The position numbers and the translations under genes were made by a program. Below are positions 1-11,745 of a stretch of DNA of 64,000 nt, piece by piece. The first letter of the stretch is position 1. Each line of letters opens with the position of its first letter. The stretch spans positions 372,001-436,000 of the forward strand of contig JAGMUV010000009.1 of assembly GCA_020744425.1 (NCBI GenBank), read 5' to 3'. The stretch is from Dactylonectria macrodidyma. Lineage: Eukaryota; Ascomycota; Sordariomycetes; Hypocreales; Nectriaceae. Below the pieces are notes generated by a model. That model was not told where the DNA came from and made no database searches. It was given only the letters and a program-made list of their open reading frames with translations.

Positions 1-284
1 AGGAGGTCTCCCCAGCACGATACTCCGTCTGTGCCGCCGGATATGACGAGGACTCGATCATCAGTTTTCGTTGCATCAATGACGGGCGTAAGCAGGTGTA
101 GAGTAGGGGCTGCGTCGGTTTTGGGGCCCAACTTGACCGTGCTGGCACGTCCGACTATTTTGGGACAGTCCCAGAGTGGGCGAAGGCCGTACGTCGCTCC
201 TTTAAGTTCGAGGAAATCCAGGGCATCGGACACGGTGTTGGTGTCGAGCGCAGAAAGGCGGTTTAGTAGGTCGGCGGTGCTCAT
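1..284 (-). CDS. RraA-like aldolase family protein, N-terminal part (runs off the window)
   Basis: The reverse strand opens with ATG at 284 and reads without a stop to the window edge, giving about 94 residues. The start reads MSTADLLNRLSALDTNTVSD, followed by ALDFLELKGATYGL and later VLVISGGTDGVSCWGD. This is the N-terminal pattern of the RraA-like fold (4-hydroxy-4-methyl-2-oxoglutarate aldolase / RraA-like proteins): a helix with a T/SxSDAL motif, a GRAxTVK-type strand (here GRASTVKLGP) and a DDRVLVISGG strand. Fungal members are small cytosolic proteins; actual substrates are mostly untested. The catalytic Arg/Asp region lies outside the window. It is divergent from the aminotransferase to the right. 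Confidence 0.72.
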   Translation of the reverse strand, partial: MSTADLLNRLSALDTNTVSDALDFLELKGATYGLRPLWDCPKIVGRASTVKLGPKTDAAPTLHLLTPVIDATKTDDRVLVISGGTDGVSCWGDL

Positions 285-1049
285 TGTGCAGTCAAGTAAG
301 TCTATATGATGTCAAAGAGATGATACGCAATACAAGCACCCAGGGTTAGCGGGACTACTCATATATGCTAATTCACCTGGACACCAAGAACATTTTCCCA
401 GAGTACCTTAGGTTCGTCAATGTGAGCATCTGTGAAGCTAGTGCCGTCTCGGTGTCTTCCTCGGCGTCTTCCTCGGCGTCTTCTTTACAAGCATTGGCAT
501 TGAAAATCCTAAAATTCTAGGAAGAAAAAACGAAAAAACAAAAAACTGCTTCTTTGCCTTTGTGCCAGTAACTCACCGTCGATGAAACAGACGGCAACTC
601 AGTGATATTTAGTCGGCGTCTTCGTCGGCATCGGCGTGGTTCGCCGCTTCTAGTTTCGGCGACAGCCCATTGCTCAAGCAGTGCAGGTGTAGGCCGACAG
701 CAAGTCGCCACTCGGCAAAGTTGAAGTTTTGACCGAACAAACCCTTCGACTGCCCGAGTTCTATCACGATGCTATAGTCACCACGCTCAGAAGCCCATAG
801 TAGCCATACACGTATTGGCGCAAGGCAATGCGGCATACCATGCTAATCTTGCCGAATTTCGACTCGAGCAAATCCCCGGCAGGGTAGCACAAGCATCGAG
901 GTCTTAGGTTCTCTATCCTGACTATCTTGTCTCTCGTTTGCGTAACCTCGTGTATCTATATGTGTTCATGGTGTCCGATGCCGCCAAGGTGGCATGGAAC
1001 GTCAACACAGTCCCCAACTTCAACCCGTCTTGAGAGCAACACCGCTGCA
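285..1049. other. Intergenic region, shared promoter side of RraA-like gene and aminotransferase
   Basis: No convincing gene was seen on either strand. The stretch holds a small purine/pyrimidine-skewed repeat near 450-485 (CTCGGCGTCTTC, three copies, with a related stretch at 612-640) and an A-rich run at 520-545. The short open frames here have no recognisable protein features and are probably chance. Confidence 0.5.
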
Positions 1050-2528
<1,479 letters not shown>

Positions 2529-2893
2529 GTAGATGGATGAGTATCAGGTTGCAATCAAGGCTGCGCGTGGAAACAAAGGTAGCGAGATGAGAAGAAAACC
2601 AGTGAAATTAGCTACCTAGCCCGTATTGACCCTGTGGTGATGATGCGCAAAGCACTCTCTATGTAGTATGAGCCAATAGATTAAGAGCCCCCGGTTGACT
2701 GGGTGCGGCAGAAACAGAAGAAATCCCCAGTCACCTTTCTAATATCGTTGAAAGAGCATCCTGGCAGTCTCACTGAGCAGGTCATCGGTACGTATGGGAA
2801 TGAGAAAATAATTTTGTGTGACATCACGGTCTATTGCTCTATGTGCTTTTCTGCTCTTCTTCTGCCACGCAACTAGGATCATCACCATCTTTG

Positions 2894-3796
2894 TTATTTT
2901 GCCGCGGATTCTCCTAGCTCTATAGTCTGCAGTATGTACTGCCACATGGCAACGGGATTGGAATACATGGGGAAATGGCCGGTGTCTGGTATGTTCGCCA
3001 GGTGAACCCCGTTGGCGGCCAGCTTCGGTAAGTACGACAACCAACTGTACTGCTCCCCGAACATAAAGGTTCGTGGGCAAGGCAACGCCAGAAATTTGCT
3101 GAGTAGGTCGCCCTCGTCAGAGAGCTTGACCATAGACGAGAAGATGGGTCGGACAGAATCATGCCGCGCCTTCAGATGCAGGCTAGCCGCGTAGAATGCG
3201 CTGCCGTAGAGGGGAGCCTTGGCTGTGCGCTGGACGAAATCTTCAAAGAAGACCCCAGTATCGGATTCTGGGTAGTCAAAGATCTGCCGACTGAGGAAGC
3301 AGTCTTCGGGCGCAAGATTGCCTTTGATGTTGGTGAAGCTCAGGACCCTCTGAGGATGCTTTGCCGCCAGTTCCAGCGCAGTAAGTGCACCCATAGAATG
3401 CCCGACGAGGTGGAACTTATCGGCACCGAGGACTTCGAGCGTGGCTTCGGCCGTTTGGACCAAGAAGGGGATGGAGAGCTGGGATGGGTCTGTGCAGCTG
3501 GATTGGCCGCAACCCGGTGCATCGTAGGCGATGAAGGCGTACTTGTCGAAGGCTTGCTTAAGCAAAAAGTCTGTGAAGTCTTCTTTGGTTGAGCCGAAAC
3601 CGTGGAGGAACAGCACAGGCGCTAATGTTCCTGTGCGATGCGTGATGGCGAGCGAGACTGCGGTGCCGTCAACGGTGAGATGCCACACGTCGTCGGTGGG
3701 GGATGAAAGTGAAGGTTTCCGCATATCTTGGGTAGGATTTTTATTTGGGCAAATTAGACGTCGTACAGTATGACTGAATGTTGTCAACCATCGCAC
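2894..3796 (-). CDS. Alpha/beta hydrolase, single exon
   Basis: An uninterrupted 300-codon frame reads as a classic alpha/beta hydrolase. It has the oxyanion segment PVLFLHGFGSTKEDF, then AYDAPGCGQSS (strand 4 and following loop), the nucleophile elbow GHSMGALTALELAAKHP and a late catalytic histidine in IPDTGHFPMYSNP. No signal peptide is clear; the first 25 residues before MRKPSLSSP could be an untranslated or optional extension, and the second Met is a plausible alternative start. A TATA-like stretch (TTATATAA near 3812-3824) lies just upstream of the start. The substrate cannot be named. It is convergent with the aminotransferase (about 365 bases between stops). Confidence 0.8.
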   Translation of the reverse strand: MRWLTTFSHTVRRLICPNKNPTQDMRKPSLSSPTDDVWHLTVDGTAVSLAITHRTGTLAPVLFLHGFGSTKEDFTDFLLKQAFDKYAFIAYDAPGCGQSSCTDPSQLSIPFLVQTAEATLEVLGADKFHLVGHSMGALTALELAAKHPQRVLSFTNIKGNLAPEDCFLSRQIFDYPESDTGVFFEDFVQRTAKAPLYGSAFYAASLHLKARHDSVRPIFSSMVKLSDEGDLLSKFLALPCPRTFMFGEQYSWLSYLPKLAANGVHLANIPDTGHFPMYSNPVAMWQYILQTIELGESAAK

Positions 3797-4890
3797 TGCG
3801 CCGCTCGCTCGGTAACTTATATAACCACGAAAACTCTAGGCGGCCAAAATTTTCATGCTCGGTCGATATTACTTGCTCCTTACCTACCTGTTCACATTGA
3901 ATTAGCCAATTGACCGAGCACTAGACGCTGAAAAATCCTCGGCGAGACTGTTCGGCGAAATCGGCCGGCGACTCGGAGTCAGAGGACGGTTGACCGTGCC
4001 ACTCCGGACTTCCACGGCCTTCCCCGGACGGCCTCGGCGAGCCGATCCAGCTTCCGGTTGGGAGCTCGGGACGCCGAAGCCCCTCCGTCCAGCGTGGGCC
4101 ATCGACGCAACCACGAAAAATATTTCGCTGTCTCCTCCATCCCAACCCTTGGACTTGGGTTTTTTTTTAAGTCAGTAATACTTGCCTACGGCATTATTAG
4201 CGGGCAATTGGCCCGTACTTGTTATGTATGGTGAACGGATGGTTATTAGTGTCAGCCAAACTATGATGGACATGTTACCTTCACATGGGTAAGAGAGCCG
4301 TCGGCGAAATCGGGAAACCTTCCAAGCCCATGTATTCTTTTCTCATCAGGGTGGCAAGGAAAGGTAGCCATAACCTTGAACCAGTCAGTGTGTTGTAGGT
4401 GGAATGGCCATTCCTCAACGATGTGGGCTAACCTCAGTCTCACTCGGAAGATTCGTCCCGAACACGAAAAAAGCTCAGAGTAGTACTAGGCGAATCCAGT
4501 TTGATAATCGGAATCACATTTAGTGTCTCTAATCATCGTCTGTGAATTGTTCGGAACTCGGGTGAAGGCCACCGGCTTCGGTGGATATCTAGGCCGAGCA
4601 GGGATCGCCCTGGAAAGGGCCAATCACGTCACAAATGTGGCCGGAGCATGCATCGCGGTCTACGGCCTGATCTGCAACCGAGACAAGCAAACAACCTTGA
4701 TGATGTCGGAAAAGGTGAGAGTAGACAAGACGGTTCCGAAGATCCGGTTGATGTGCAGCGCGGGATAAAATACGAAACCCGGGCTTCTTCAATTAACCGG
4801 ACTCCATCAAGTTCATCGGTACTTATTGACGGGATTTCTACCTCTGCACTCAGTGGCAATCTACACCTGCATTAATGTGCCCAATTCAAA
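3797..4890. other. Intergenic region, 1.1 kb, possible gene debris
   Basis: No complete gene was found. Around 4520-4700 a plus-strand frame contains CELFGTRVKATGFGGYLGRAG, which faintly recalls a transporter loop, but no flanking membrane segments are present. It is therefore recorded only as possible debris. The rest is promoter DNA of the flanking genes. Confidence 0.4.
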
Positions 4891-6495
4891 ATGGGCTCAA
4901 CGACTATGGCAATCCCTGCTTCAAGCAACTCAAGCACAGCATCAGAACCCGTGGAGCACGATCCAAGTCCGAGCCGAAGTCGAACAGGCAGTGCGACGTC
5001 CTGGTCCGAGGATGCATGTCACAATGAAGTCCAACACAAAGAACCATCAACAGAGTTGCTTGAAAATACACTCGCGCAACTTTTCAGCCAGAATATTACT
5101 GCAAAAGTCTTGAGAACAGCAGCGAAATATTTCCATGCAGCCTCTAGCTCCAATGAGCTGCTCGACAAACCACAAGCATTTCCAGAAATAGCACCACAAA
5201 AGGGGTCCTCGTTTGGACAATGGGAGTTACGAGACGCGGAGTTTTGGACTTGCGGTTTCTTTCCTGGAACTTTGTATGCTCTACTAGAAAGAAGCATCAA
5301 GCATCCCCACATGATGGGACTCCAAAATCTCCAGCCTCCAGCGCAACTCCGCGCACAACTTGCAGCATTGTCCAAGGCGTGGTCACTCCCTCTGCAAGGT
5401 ATGGCGAAACGGACGGACACACATGACATCGGCTTTATCGTCATGCCTGCCCTACGAAGAGAGTGGGAGTTGACAGGCGATGAACGCAGTTTGCAGTCCA
5501 TTGTTCAAGCAGCTCGAAGCTTAGCTACCCGATATGTTCCTTCCGCTAAGGCCATCCGCAGCTGGGATTGTCTCCTGAAGAAAGATATTACAGTCACAGA
5601 TATGGACGAAAATATTTTGGTTATCATCGACAGCCTCTGCAATCTGGATCTATTATTCTATGCCTCGGCACAGAGCGGGGATGCTGAACTTGCTTCAATG
5701 GCAGCGAACCATGCCCGTACGATGCTTAAGACACACCTACGGCCCGAAACCACCACGACTCTGGTGAAAGACAGATATCGAGGTCAATTATACTCCACCT
5801 GTCACGTCGCAAACCTAGATCCAGCTTCCGGCAAGTTGAAGTGGCGCCGCACCGCCCAGGGATATTCCGATGATTCGACTTGGACACGAGGCCAAGCATG
5901 GGCCATCCTTGGATATGCACAAACATATATGTGGACTAAAGATCGGGAATTTCTAGATGCTTCCTGCGGCGTGGCTGAATACTTCCTTCAAAGGCTTGAG
6001 TCATCTCCAGGAAGCAATAGCGCCAGGTCTAACTCCGAGGATGATGTGCATGAGAATGTGTCCAGCACATCTTCCAGAAAGGGGAAGTTTGCTCCTATTT
6101 GGGACTTCGATGCGCCAGTCGATGATGAGAACCCACTTCGCGACTCTTCTGCTGGTGTAATTGCCGCCAACGGAATGCTAGTCCTTTCGCAGGCATTGAA
6201 TGGAATCGGCGACACTCAACTGGCAAGACGTTTCCAGCAAGGCGCGATCAACATCGTGCACGACGTGCTAGACATCAGCTTGGCAGAAGAGACGGCGCAG
6301 TTTCGCAAAGGCGATGGGAATGGGTTTGCCATTGAAGATGTCACTCCTGGACGTAATTTCGAGGCTTTGCTCAAGAACGGGACAGCGAATAACAACGAGA
6401 ATGCACGGAGGCGATACTGCGATCACGGCTTGGTGTACGGGGACTACTATTTGGTGGAGTTTGGTAATCGCTTATTGAACCTTGGTTTAATCTAG
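4891..6495 (+). CDS. Glycoside hydrolase family 88, unsaturated glucuronyl hydrolase-like
   Basis: A single 534-codon frame. GH88 enzymes remove the unsaturated uronic acid left at the non-reducing end after polysaccharide lyases cut pectin- or glycosaminoglycan-type chains. Family signatures are FWTCGFFPGTLYALLE (about residues 120-135), TDTHDIGFIVMPALRR with the HD Asp that corresponds to an active-site acid, the VTDMDENILVIIDSLCNLDLLFYAS helix with the second Asp region, and GYSDDSTWTRGQAWAILGY, the strongest family block. A late RRYCDHGLVYGDYYLVE segment matches the C-terminal lid of (alpha/alpha)6 barrels. The first ~55 residues are Ser/Thr rich and low complexity; no signal peptide is evident, so an intracellular protein is likely. 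An acidic/Ser insertion near residues 375-395 (SNSEDDVHENVSSTSS) looks like a surface loop. Confidence 0.88.
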   Translation: MGSTTMAIPASSNSSTASEPVEHDPSPSRSRTGSATSWSEDACHNEVQHKEPSTELLENTLAQLFSQNITAKVLRTAAKYFHAASSSNELLDKPQAFPEIAPQKGSSFGQWELRDAEFWTCGFFPGTLYALLERSIKHPHMMGLQNLQPPAQLRAQLAALSKAWSLPLQGMAKRTDTHDIGFIVMPALRREWELTGDERSLQSIVQAARSLATRYVPSAKAIRSWDCLLKKDITVTDMDENILVIIDSLCNLDLLFYASAQSGDAELASMAANHARTMLKTHLRPETTTTLVKDRYRGQLYSTCHVANLDPASGKLKWRRTAQGYSDDSTWTRGQAWAILGYAQTYMWTKDREFLDASCGVAEYFLQRLESSPGSNSARSNSEDDVHENVSSTSSRKGKFAPIWDFDAPVDDENPLRDSSAGVIAANGMLVLSQALNGIGDTQLARRFQQGAINIVHDVLDISLAEETAQFRKGDGNGFAIEDVTPGRNFEALLKNGTANNNENARRRYCDHGLVYGDYYLVEFGNRLLNLGLI

Positions 6496-6960
6496 ATATC
6501 AATGGCTACACGTTTCCTGGACCGAGTTCAAATTATCGTGACGCACACACTCCAAGCACAATATATTAAGAAGAGAATACAGGTCACGACGGAAGAGGCC
6601 TTTACAGTTCAGCTAGGGACGAATGCAACTTAGCTTCGATCATAGCAGCGCTGGATCGCCTACTCGATCGCTGTGTAGAAACAGCGAGGGTTACAGATGT
6701 CAGTATACGGGGGTAGCTCCGAGACAGGTTTCCAGACCATCCGTATACGGCGCCTTTCGAGCTATCGATGCGGCATGCCTCTGAGCGCGTGTGTAGGAGC
6801 GAGTTCAAGAGATGTGCCCGCTTCTGGCTTCAAATTCACCGCCGGCAGTGGCTAAGTCAATCACAGATTGAGCATTGCCTGGGATGAACTTAGGCAACTG
6901 TGAAAGCATTGGGTCTTGAAATATTTAAGATGTGAAGAAAACTGTATTTTTTTACTCCGT

Positions 6961-7005
6961 GACAGCAGCAATTCGCCCCCGATGGAGTGGACAGCCAAAT
7001 ACTAG
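6961..7005 (+). repeat. Dispersed ~45-bp repeat, copy A
   Basis: The copy begins GACAGCAGCAATTCGCC and ends with ACTAG. It matches two further copies at 11746-11791 and 56005-56050 in the same orientation, over a core GCAGCAAYTCG..C.....GAT.GAG.G.ACA. It lies just upstream of the decayed repeat-family coding fragment, so it may be part of a transposon or its untranslated region. Confidence 0.6.
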
Positions 7006-7026
7006 TCTGGGGGGAAACGCAGGATA

Positions 7027-7480
7027 TTGGAGCAACTTTGGTCTGATACGATTTGGAAGAAGCAAAGAACGCCAGACAATGCGGATACGGAACGCCCCTA
7101 CAACGAAGATACGGTAAGTGAATCTGACGAAGAAAGCGAATTCGAAGGCACTGATGACGAAGCAGGAGATGGAGAGGAATCCCTACCATGTACTAAACAC
7201 GATTATGACCAATTAGTTGAGAAATTGTCGTTGGATGACTATTCTGACGGTCAAGCCACTAGACCGAATGATCCTCATGTTGATGCCTTACTTCAGTTGT
7301 ATTACTACATGGTTACTGAAGAACTCAAAGATAGACGATCTAGCTCATCGCTGCCTGTTTACTTCAGTGCTGCCCGGGGCCTATCGAGACCAGGTGGTAA
7401 AGAATAGCTTCGACCCGCCCGGTTCACACCGATTGATGCGAGGTTGATACATTGATCCCACTATATCATATTTAAGACAA
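7027..7480 (+). pseudogene. Fragment of a fungal repeat-family protein (helicase-linked type suspected)
   Basis: The plus strand reads LWSDTIWKKQRTPDNADTER, an acidic Ser/Glu/Asp stretch, then LLQLYYYMVTEELKDRRSSS and LPVYFSAARGLSRPGGKE. The frame is then cut by TAG at 7405-7407, after which LRPARFTPIDARLIH continues in the same frame to a TGA at 7453-7455. Continuation of sensible protein sequence across two stops shows a decayed gene. The acidic spacer followed by a YFSAxRGLS-like block and FTP..(S/A)RLIY is, from memory, characteristic of large fungal multicopy proteins found near helicase/Crypton-like elements; the exact family is not certain. Both stops are one transition away from CAG and CGA. 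Confidence 0.5.
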
Positions 7481-7685
7481 TTTCGCCGCGATTCCCTCAC
7501 CAATACACCAGCATTCTTGCAAGGCTCCATTTGTATAAGGCAGAGAGTATATTACTATAAAAATTAGCCGTTGTAAATAACAAGAGGCATAAGTATTAGA
7601 AGTAGTTAATCCAAGTGAACAGTCTAACCCAACTTTGTGCAGCCTGCGAATAAACAAGCTTTACAGACTGCGAGATAGAAATCTA

Positions 7686-7951
7686 ACAATCGGCCAGTCG
7701 GATAGCGAGCCGGACAGTCGGATAGCCAGCCGGACAGTCGGATAGCCAGCCGAACGATTCAGGCAGCGAGATGGACAGTCGGATAGCGAGCCGGAGACGG
7801 AAAGCGAGACGGACAGCGAGACGAAAAGCGAGACGGACAGCGAGACGAAAAGCGAGACGGACAGCGAGACGGAAAGCGAGACGGAAAGCGAGACGGACAG
7901 CGAGTTGGACAGCGAGCCGGACAGTCGGACAGTCGGACAATCGGAGCAGCC
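7686..7951 (+). repeat. Minisatellite, 12-base unit with 24-base higher order
   Basis: Degenerate tandem units of GGACAGCGAGAC alternate with GAAAAGCGAGAC / GGAAAGCGAGAC in the middle (about 7793-7905). They are flanked by related CGGACAGTCGGATAGC units on both sides. Because the unit is a multiple of three, both strands carry open frames (Arg/Ala/Lys on plus, Arg/Leu/Ala on minus) that should not be taken for genes. Confidence 0.85.
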
Positions 7952-8575
7952 TAGCTAGCCTAGTTAAGCCCATATGTAGATCTTAGTTGCCGCTTAAATG
8001 CTAAGATTTATATTATTCTAAATAGGCTGCATGGTAAGAATCACCCTTGGTTTGGTTAAGAGCGATTTCGTAATTGATTGTAGGTAAGTATGCGTTGTAG
8101 TGGAAAGTGCGCCATTCAGCACTGAACTGCATTATTTTAGTTTCCAATTTTACCTCCCCTTCAATGTGAACCTGGTCTTGTTTATCAATGTCAACCTGGA
8201 CATGTACCTGAATTTTTTATCACATTTTGCATTTATACAGGAAACTTCTACCTGGTCTCATTACCCGGGTTGTAATGATTGAGGTGGGAAACTAAAGTCA
8301 TCACTATTCTGGCTTTCGTACTTGTCAAGGGCTGCCCGTCGGTTTGTTTAACGAAAGGACGCGGTAGATTGGTCTATCTAAGACTAACTAGTATGAAAGG
8401 AGAAGGAGCTAAACTAAGGGTGGCTTATAGCTATAGAGCAGATCTCTCGCTTGCAGGGCGGCAGTAGCTAGTAGAAGGGTCAATCTCGCCTCGCTAGGTC
8501 ATGACTCACACGGCGTAGCCTGTGCTCCTCTACCAGGTCTCAGCCGTGACAGTCCCACAGAAAAATCGGCCACTA
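7952..8575. other. Intergenic region, no gene seen
   Basis: AT-rich up to 8280, with a short imperfect direct repeat near 8164-8202 (AATGTGAACCTGG / AATGTCAACCTGG). No coding signal is supported. Confidence 0.4.
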
Positions 8576-9514
8576 CTAAGGGCAGGTTTGAGACTCTGCA
8601 CATTCCATAGCAAAGCCGAAACATCTGGCGTACCACCCCTGCGACCAATGGCTTAGCTCCGTGCAATGTGGCGCTCCTTGCACAATACTCCCATCTCGAC
8701 GAGGACTTCCTGGAAAGCAAGCAATGAACTCTTGAAGATGTTCCTCTGTAGGTACCCAAAAGCAGTCCTTTCCTAGCAATCCGATCATGACAGGCACTTT
8801 GACGTTGTTGGTCCAACGGGATCTCCATGTAGGGTCCAGCCAGAGACCATATAGAATCTGCATTTCTTGAATGGGCATTGGTTCGTCCATTTTTTTGCCA
8901 ATCTCATAAATCTCAGCATCTGCCGTTCCGTATGGTAACATCATCTGATGCTTGAGATCCAACGGGTAGTTGATTGTTGTGGGCGGCGGATTGATGCCTT
9001 CGAAGGGGTTGAAGCCAGGATTGATTTGCCGTGTTCCGAACCCGGACAGGATTAGTCCTCCCAGTGGATATGATGATTTTCCAGTGGTCGCATGTTCTTC
9101 GGCATGCAACGCCGAGGCAATAATCGCGCCTGGAGCCCCGAGGCTATGGGCGTTGAGAACGAGGCAGTTACAATGGCTTGTCTGCCCAAACTCGGTCCAT
9201 ATCCTCGGTAAGATGAGCTGGTGTAGCCTCGTTCCAAGTTCCTGCTGGAAGCTGGAATCGGACGGAATTGGAAGGAGGGACGTTGATCCACCGTAGCAAG
9301 GCCGGTCGATTGCCACGAAGGAGACACCTAGGGCGTCGCTAGACAGCTTGGCTGTGTGTTTCTCGTCCGCGTGAAAATATGAGCTTTTGTATGAACCTCC
9401 ATGTATGCCGACAATAAGAGGTGTCAGTCTTTGGTTGCTGGACGAACGGGGTGGAAGGTTGCAGATCCCAGTCAGCGTGGCGGTATCCGTTAACTTGAAT
9501 TCGAAAGCCTTCAT
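8576..9514 (-). CDS. Alpha/beta hydrolase, single exon
   Basis: A 312-codon frame. Fold markers are IVGIHGGSYKSSYFHADEKH (oxyanion segment, with HGGS), VSFVAIDRPCYGGSTSL (strand 4), LVLNAHSLGAPGAIIAS (nucleophile elbow with the Ser in A-H-S-L-G rather than the usual G-x-S-x-G), and GAPHCTELSHWSQGW carrying the probable catalytic His. This arrangement is common in fungal hydrolases found beside oxygenases in biosynthetic or catabolic clusters. No signal peptide. It is divergent from the FAD monooxygenase, sharing a 561-base promoter with repeated CGG elements, so co-regulation is likely. Substrate unknown. Confidence 0.8.
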   Translation of the reverse strand: MKAFEFKLTDTATLTGICNLPPRSSSNQRLTPLIVGIHGGSYKSSYFHADEKHTAKLSSDALGVSFVAIDRPCYGGSTSLLPIPSDSSFQQELGTRLHQLILPRIWTEFGQTSHCNCLVLNAHSLGAPGAIIASALHAEEHATTGKSSYPLGGLILSGFGTRQINPGFNPFEGINPPPTTINYPLDLKHQMMLPYGTADAEIYEIGKKMDEPMPIQEMQILYGLWLDPTWRSRWTNNVKVPVMIGLLGKDCFWVPTEEHLQEFIACFPGSPRRDGSIVQGAPHCTELSHWSQGWYARCFGFAMECAESQTCP

Positions 9515-10075
9515 GGTGAAGTCGGATCGTCAACCTCGATGTATAAATGAAAGAAGGAGTTGGAGAGTCTTGTTGCTAGAACTGAAGCTGACTGGGTTTG
9601 CCAACTCGTCAAATGGGGTTCGAGGCCACGACATAGGAATAGGTTTGTGTTCTTATAAGCATGCGTCGATTCACCAGTACATCCAGATGGTTCACGGCGG
9701 ACAAACGGGGCTAGACTTCACCGACACATTCGGATGATTCGCGGCGGCGTCATCGGACAAACGGGGCTAAACTTGGCCGACACAACTTCAACAAACCGTT
9801 CGGATGTCCGAGAGATGCGAAGCCGAGCATGCAGTTATGCATGTGCGGAGTTCTCCGGTACCCCGCTCCCGAAGAACTACCCCAAACACGGCAGCAACAT
9901 CTCCGAAAGCACGAGGATCCACCCCGGTGGGTGTTCGGGGTAACTGCTAGGTGTTTATAGGATCCAGAGCTGGGGATTATTACTTGACTAGAACGGCCAT
10001 CGACTTCGTTCATCTTCAATCCAAACACATTGTATCACATCTCTAGATAATCTTTGCCGTCATCAAAACTCAGGC
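9515..10075. promoter_or_regulatory. Bidirectional promoter of the hydrolase and FAD monooxygenase
   Basis: The interval separates two divergent start codons. It holds two copies of CGGACAAACGGGGCTARACTT (at about 9698-9718 and 9754-9774), each followed by CCGACACA, with a 56-base spacing. CGGACAAACGG is CGG-N5-CGG, a direct-repeat layout that many Zn2Cys6 dimers bind, and two such regulators lie directly downstream. That these are binding sites is inference. Confidence 0.55.
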
Positions 10076-11738
10076 ATGTCTCATGAAGATCTCCATGTTG
10101 CTGTTGTTGGCGCAGGTAGGACACTTAGGACCCCCATCTCAAAAAGCAAATTGCTAATTTCTTGGAAGGAGCTTGCGGCCTTCTGATTGCCCAAGGATTG
10201 AAAAAGGTAGTACTTCAGCGGGAAGACATTATTTTCCGAATTAACCCCCTGACAGAATGGTATTCGTGTGTCTGTATACGAATCCTTGCCAAAGGACACG
10301 TATGAAACCAACCCTCGCATATGGACCATGGCCCTACATTGGTCTCGTCACAACGTCGAGCGTTGCCTTCCCGAGAGCATTTACAAAGATATGACATCAA
10401 CGTACACGAACCCTTGGCAGGAGCCTTCTCCAGAAGAGGCAGCGGCGTTGCCTATTGTCGATGGCAAAACTGGAGAGAACCTCGTTACAGTGAAAGTTGA
10501 TGATGCTCGAAGAGTTGTTCGCGGAAGGCTCCGAGATCTGTTTAGACGAGGGATTGACGTGCACTACGGATTCAAACTCACCAAGGTCGAAACGAAAGAC
10601 AAAGTCTATGCAACCTTTGAGAATGGAGACACCATCCAGGCAGACGTCTTGGTAGGTGCCGACGGAGGTATGTACTACGAGCTGATCAGTCACAAGTTAG
10701 ATTCACTCGACTTATTTTGTTTTCTTCCAGTCAAAAGCGCGGTCAGAGATCATCTCATAAGCGATGCTTCTAAGCCTCTCACGCAGATGCCTTTAATCTC
10801 AACGGTATGTTTGCGGCCTGGGTCCTTGGCGAGTGCTTCTGACCAAGAATTATAGAACATTGGATGCCAGTATACAGCCGAACAAGCCCTCTTTCTCAGG
10901 AGCAAGATTCACCCCATTGCCACTGTGAGGACTAACACGAGCAATCCAACTTGAATAATTCAATACTGATTGGACCGCAGATGGCAATTCATCCTGAACA
11001 GGAAACCTTCTTCTTCCTAGCCCGTGAGTCCTGAGAAGTTCAAGCTGGGCCGGAGCCGTCCTGATTATGAATGTAGTTGCAGATGTTCCGGATCCTGACA
11101 GGCCCGAGACGTGGAAGTTCCAGGTTGCGCTCTCTCTTTGGAGTGAGGAGAATCCTCCTCATTCTAACGAGGGCCGGATGAGACTCTTCAAGAAGCTTGC
11201 CGAACCGCACTGCGAGCCGTACAGGTCCGCAGCGCTCTGGGTTCCAGATGACCTTAAAATCCCTTTGGACAGGGTTAGTCCTTTACGAATATCTCCCTCA
11301 CGCGATAATCCTGAATGTTAACGAATGAGTACATACAGTATGCTGAATGGACTAAAATTGAACCCTGGGAAAACTTTGAAGGCCGAGTCACGCTTGCCGG
11401 TGACGCTGCCCATCCTATGTGTCCCTGTAAGTCGCGATTAATTTACATCCTCAATAAGCCCCCTCATACAGAGTATAGCTGATTGATTTCTTTCTGGACT
11501 AGTCCGTGGCCAAGGCCTGAATAATGCACTCCAGGATGCCGGCATGTTCGTTGACGCCATGGTTGAGGTCAAGAAAGGCGGCCAGGATCTTACTAGCGCC
11601 GTGAGAGCATACGATCATGAAGTTTACATACGGGGTAAGAAGGAAATTGAGGTGTCCGGGGAGTCAATGTACGGTTTGCATCACTACGAGGTGGTGAAGG
11701 GTTCTCCTATCAATCAATATGGATTGAAAAAACAGTAG
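10076..11738 (+). CDS. FAD-dependent monooxygenase (PHBH-like fold), nine exons
   Basis: Exons are 10076-10115, 10169-10206, 10256-10667, 10731-10804, 10856-10924, 10981-11023, 11077-11273, 11339-11426 and 11503-11738, giving about 398 residues with consistent phases. Such enzymes use FAD and NAD(P)H to hydroxylate aromatic or related substrates. Seen in the sequence are the dinucleotide fold VAVVGAGACGLLIAQGL across the first intron, then VSVYES, the DG-type motif VLVGADGVKSAVR, and the second FAD motif GRVTLAGDAAHPM, followed by FRGQGLNNALQDA. The C-terminal end is short, as in single-component fungal monooxygenases of secondary metabolism. The nucleotide-binding glycine motif is split by an intron, so an unspliced reading would miss it. 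It is divergent from the hydrolase at 8576-9514. Confidence 0.85.
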
Positions 11739-11745
11739 GCTTCTA

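Larger units (their letters stand above)
6496..7685. other. Intergenic region with relic sequence
   Basis: Besides the relic and the dispersed repeat listed separately (6961-7005 and 7027-7480), nothing coding is supported. The part from 7480 to 7680 is AT-rich with no repeats seen. Confidence 0.45.

Noticed and set aside
3161..3592. 143-codon plus-strand frame
   Set aside because: Opposite-strand shadow of the alpha/beta hydrolase, whose motifs are unambiguous.
4523..4768. Plus-strand frame with a transporter-like loop (ELFGTRVKATGFGG)
   Set aside because: No flanking membrane segments and no further exons; too little to call a transporter relic.
7683..7986. Arg/Ala/Lys-rich and Arg/Leu-rich open frames on both strands
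   Set aside because: They are by-products of the 12-base minisatellite and have no start context or protein features.
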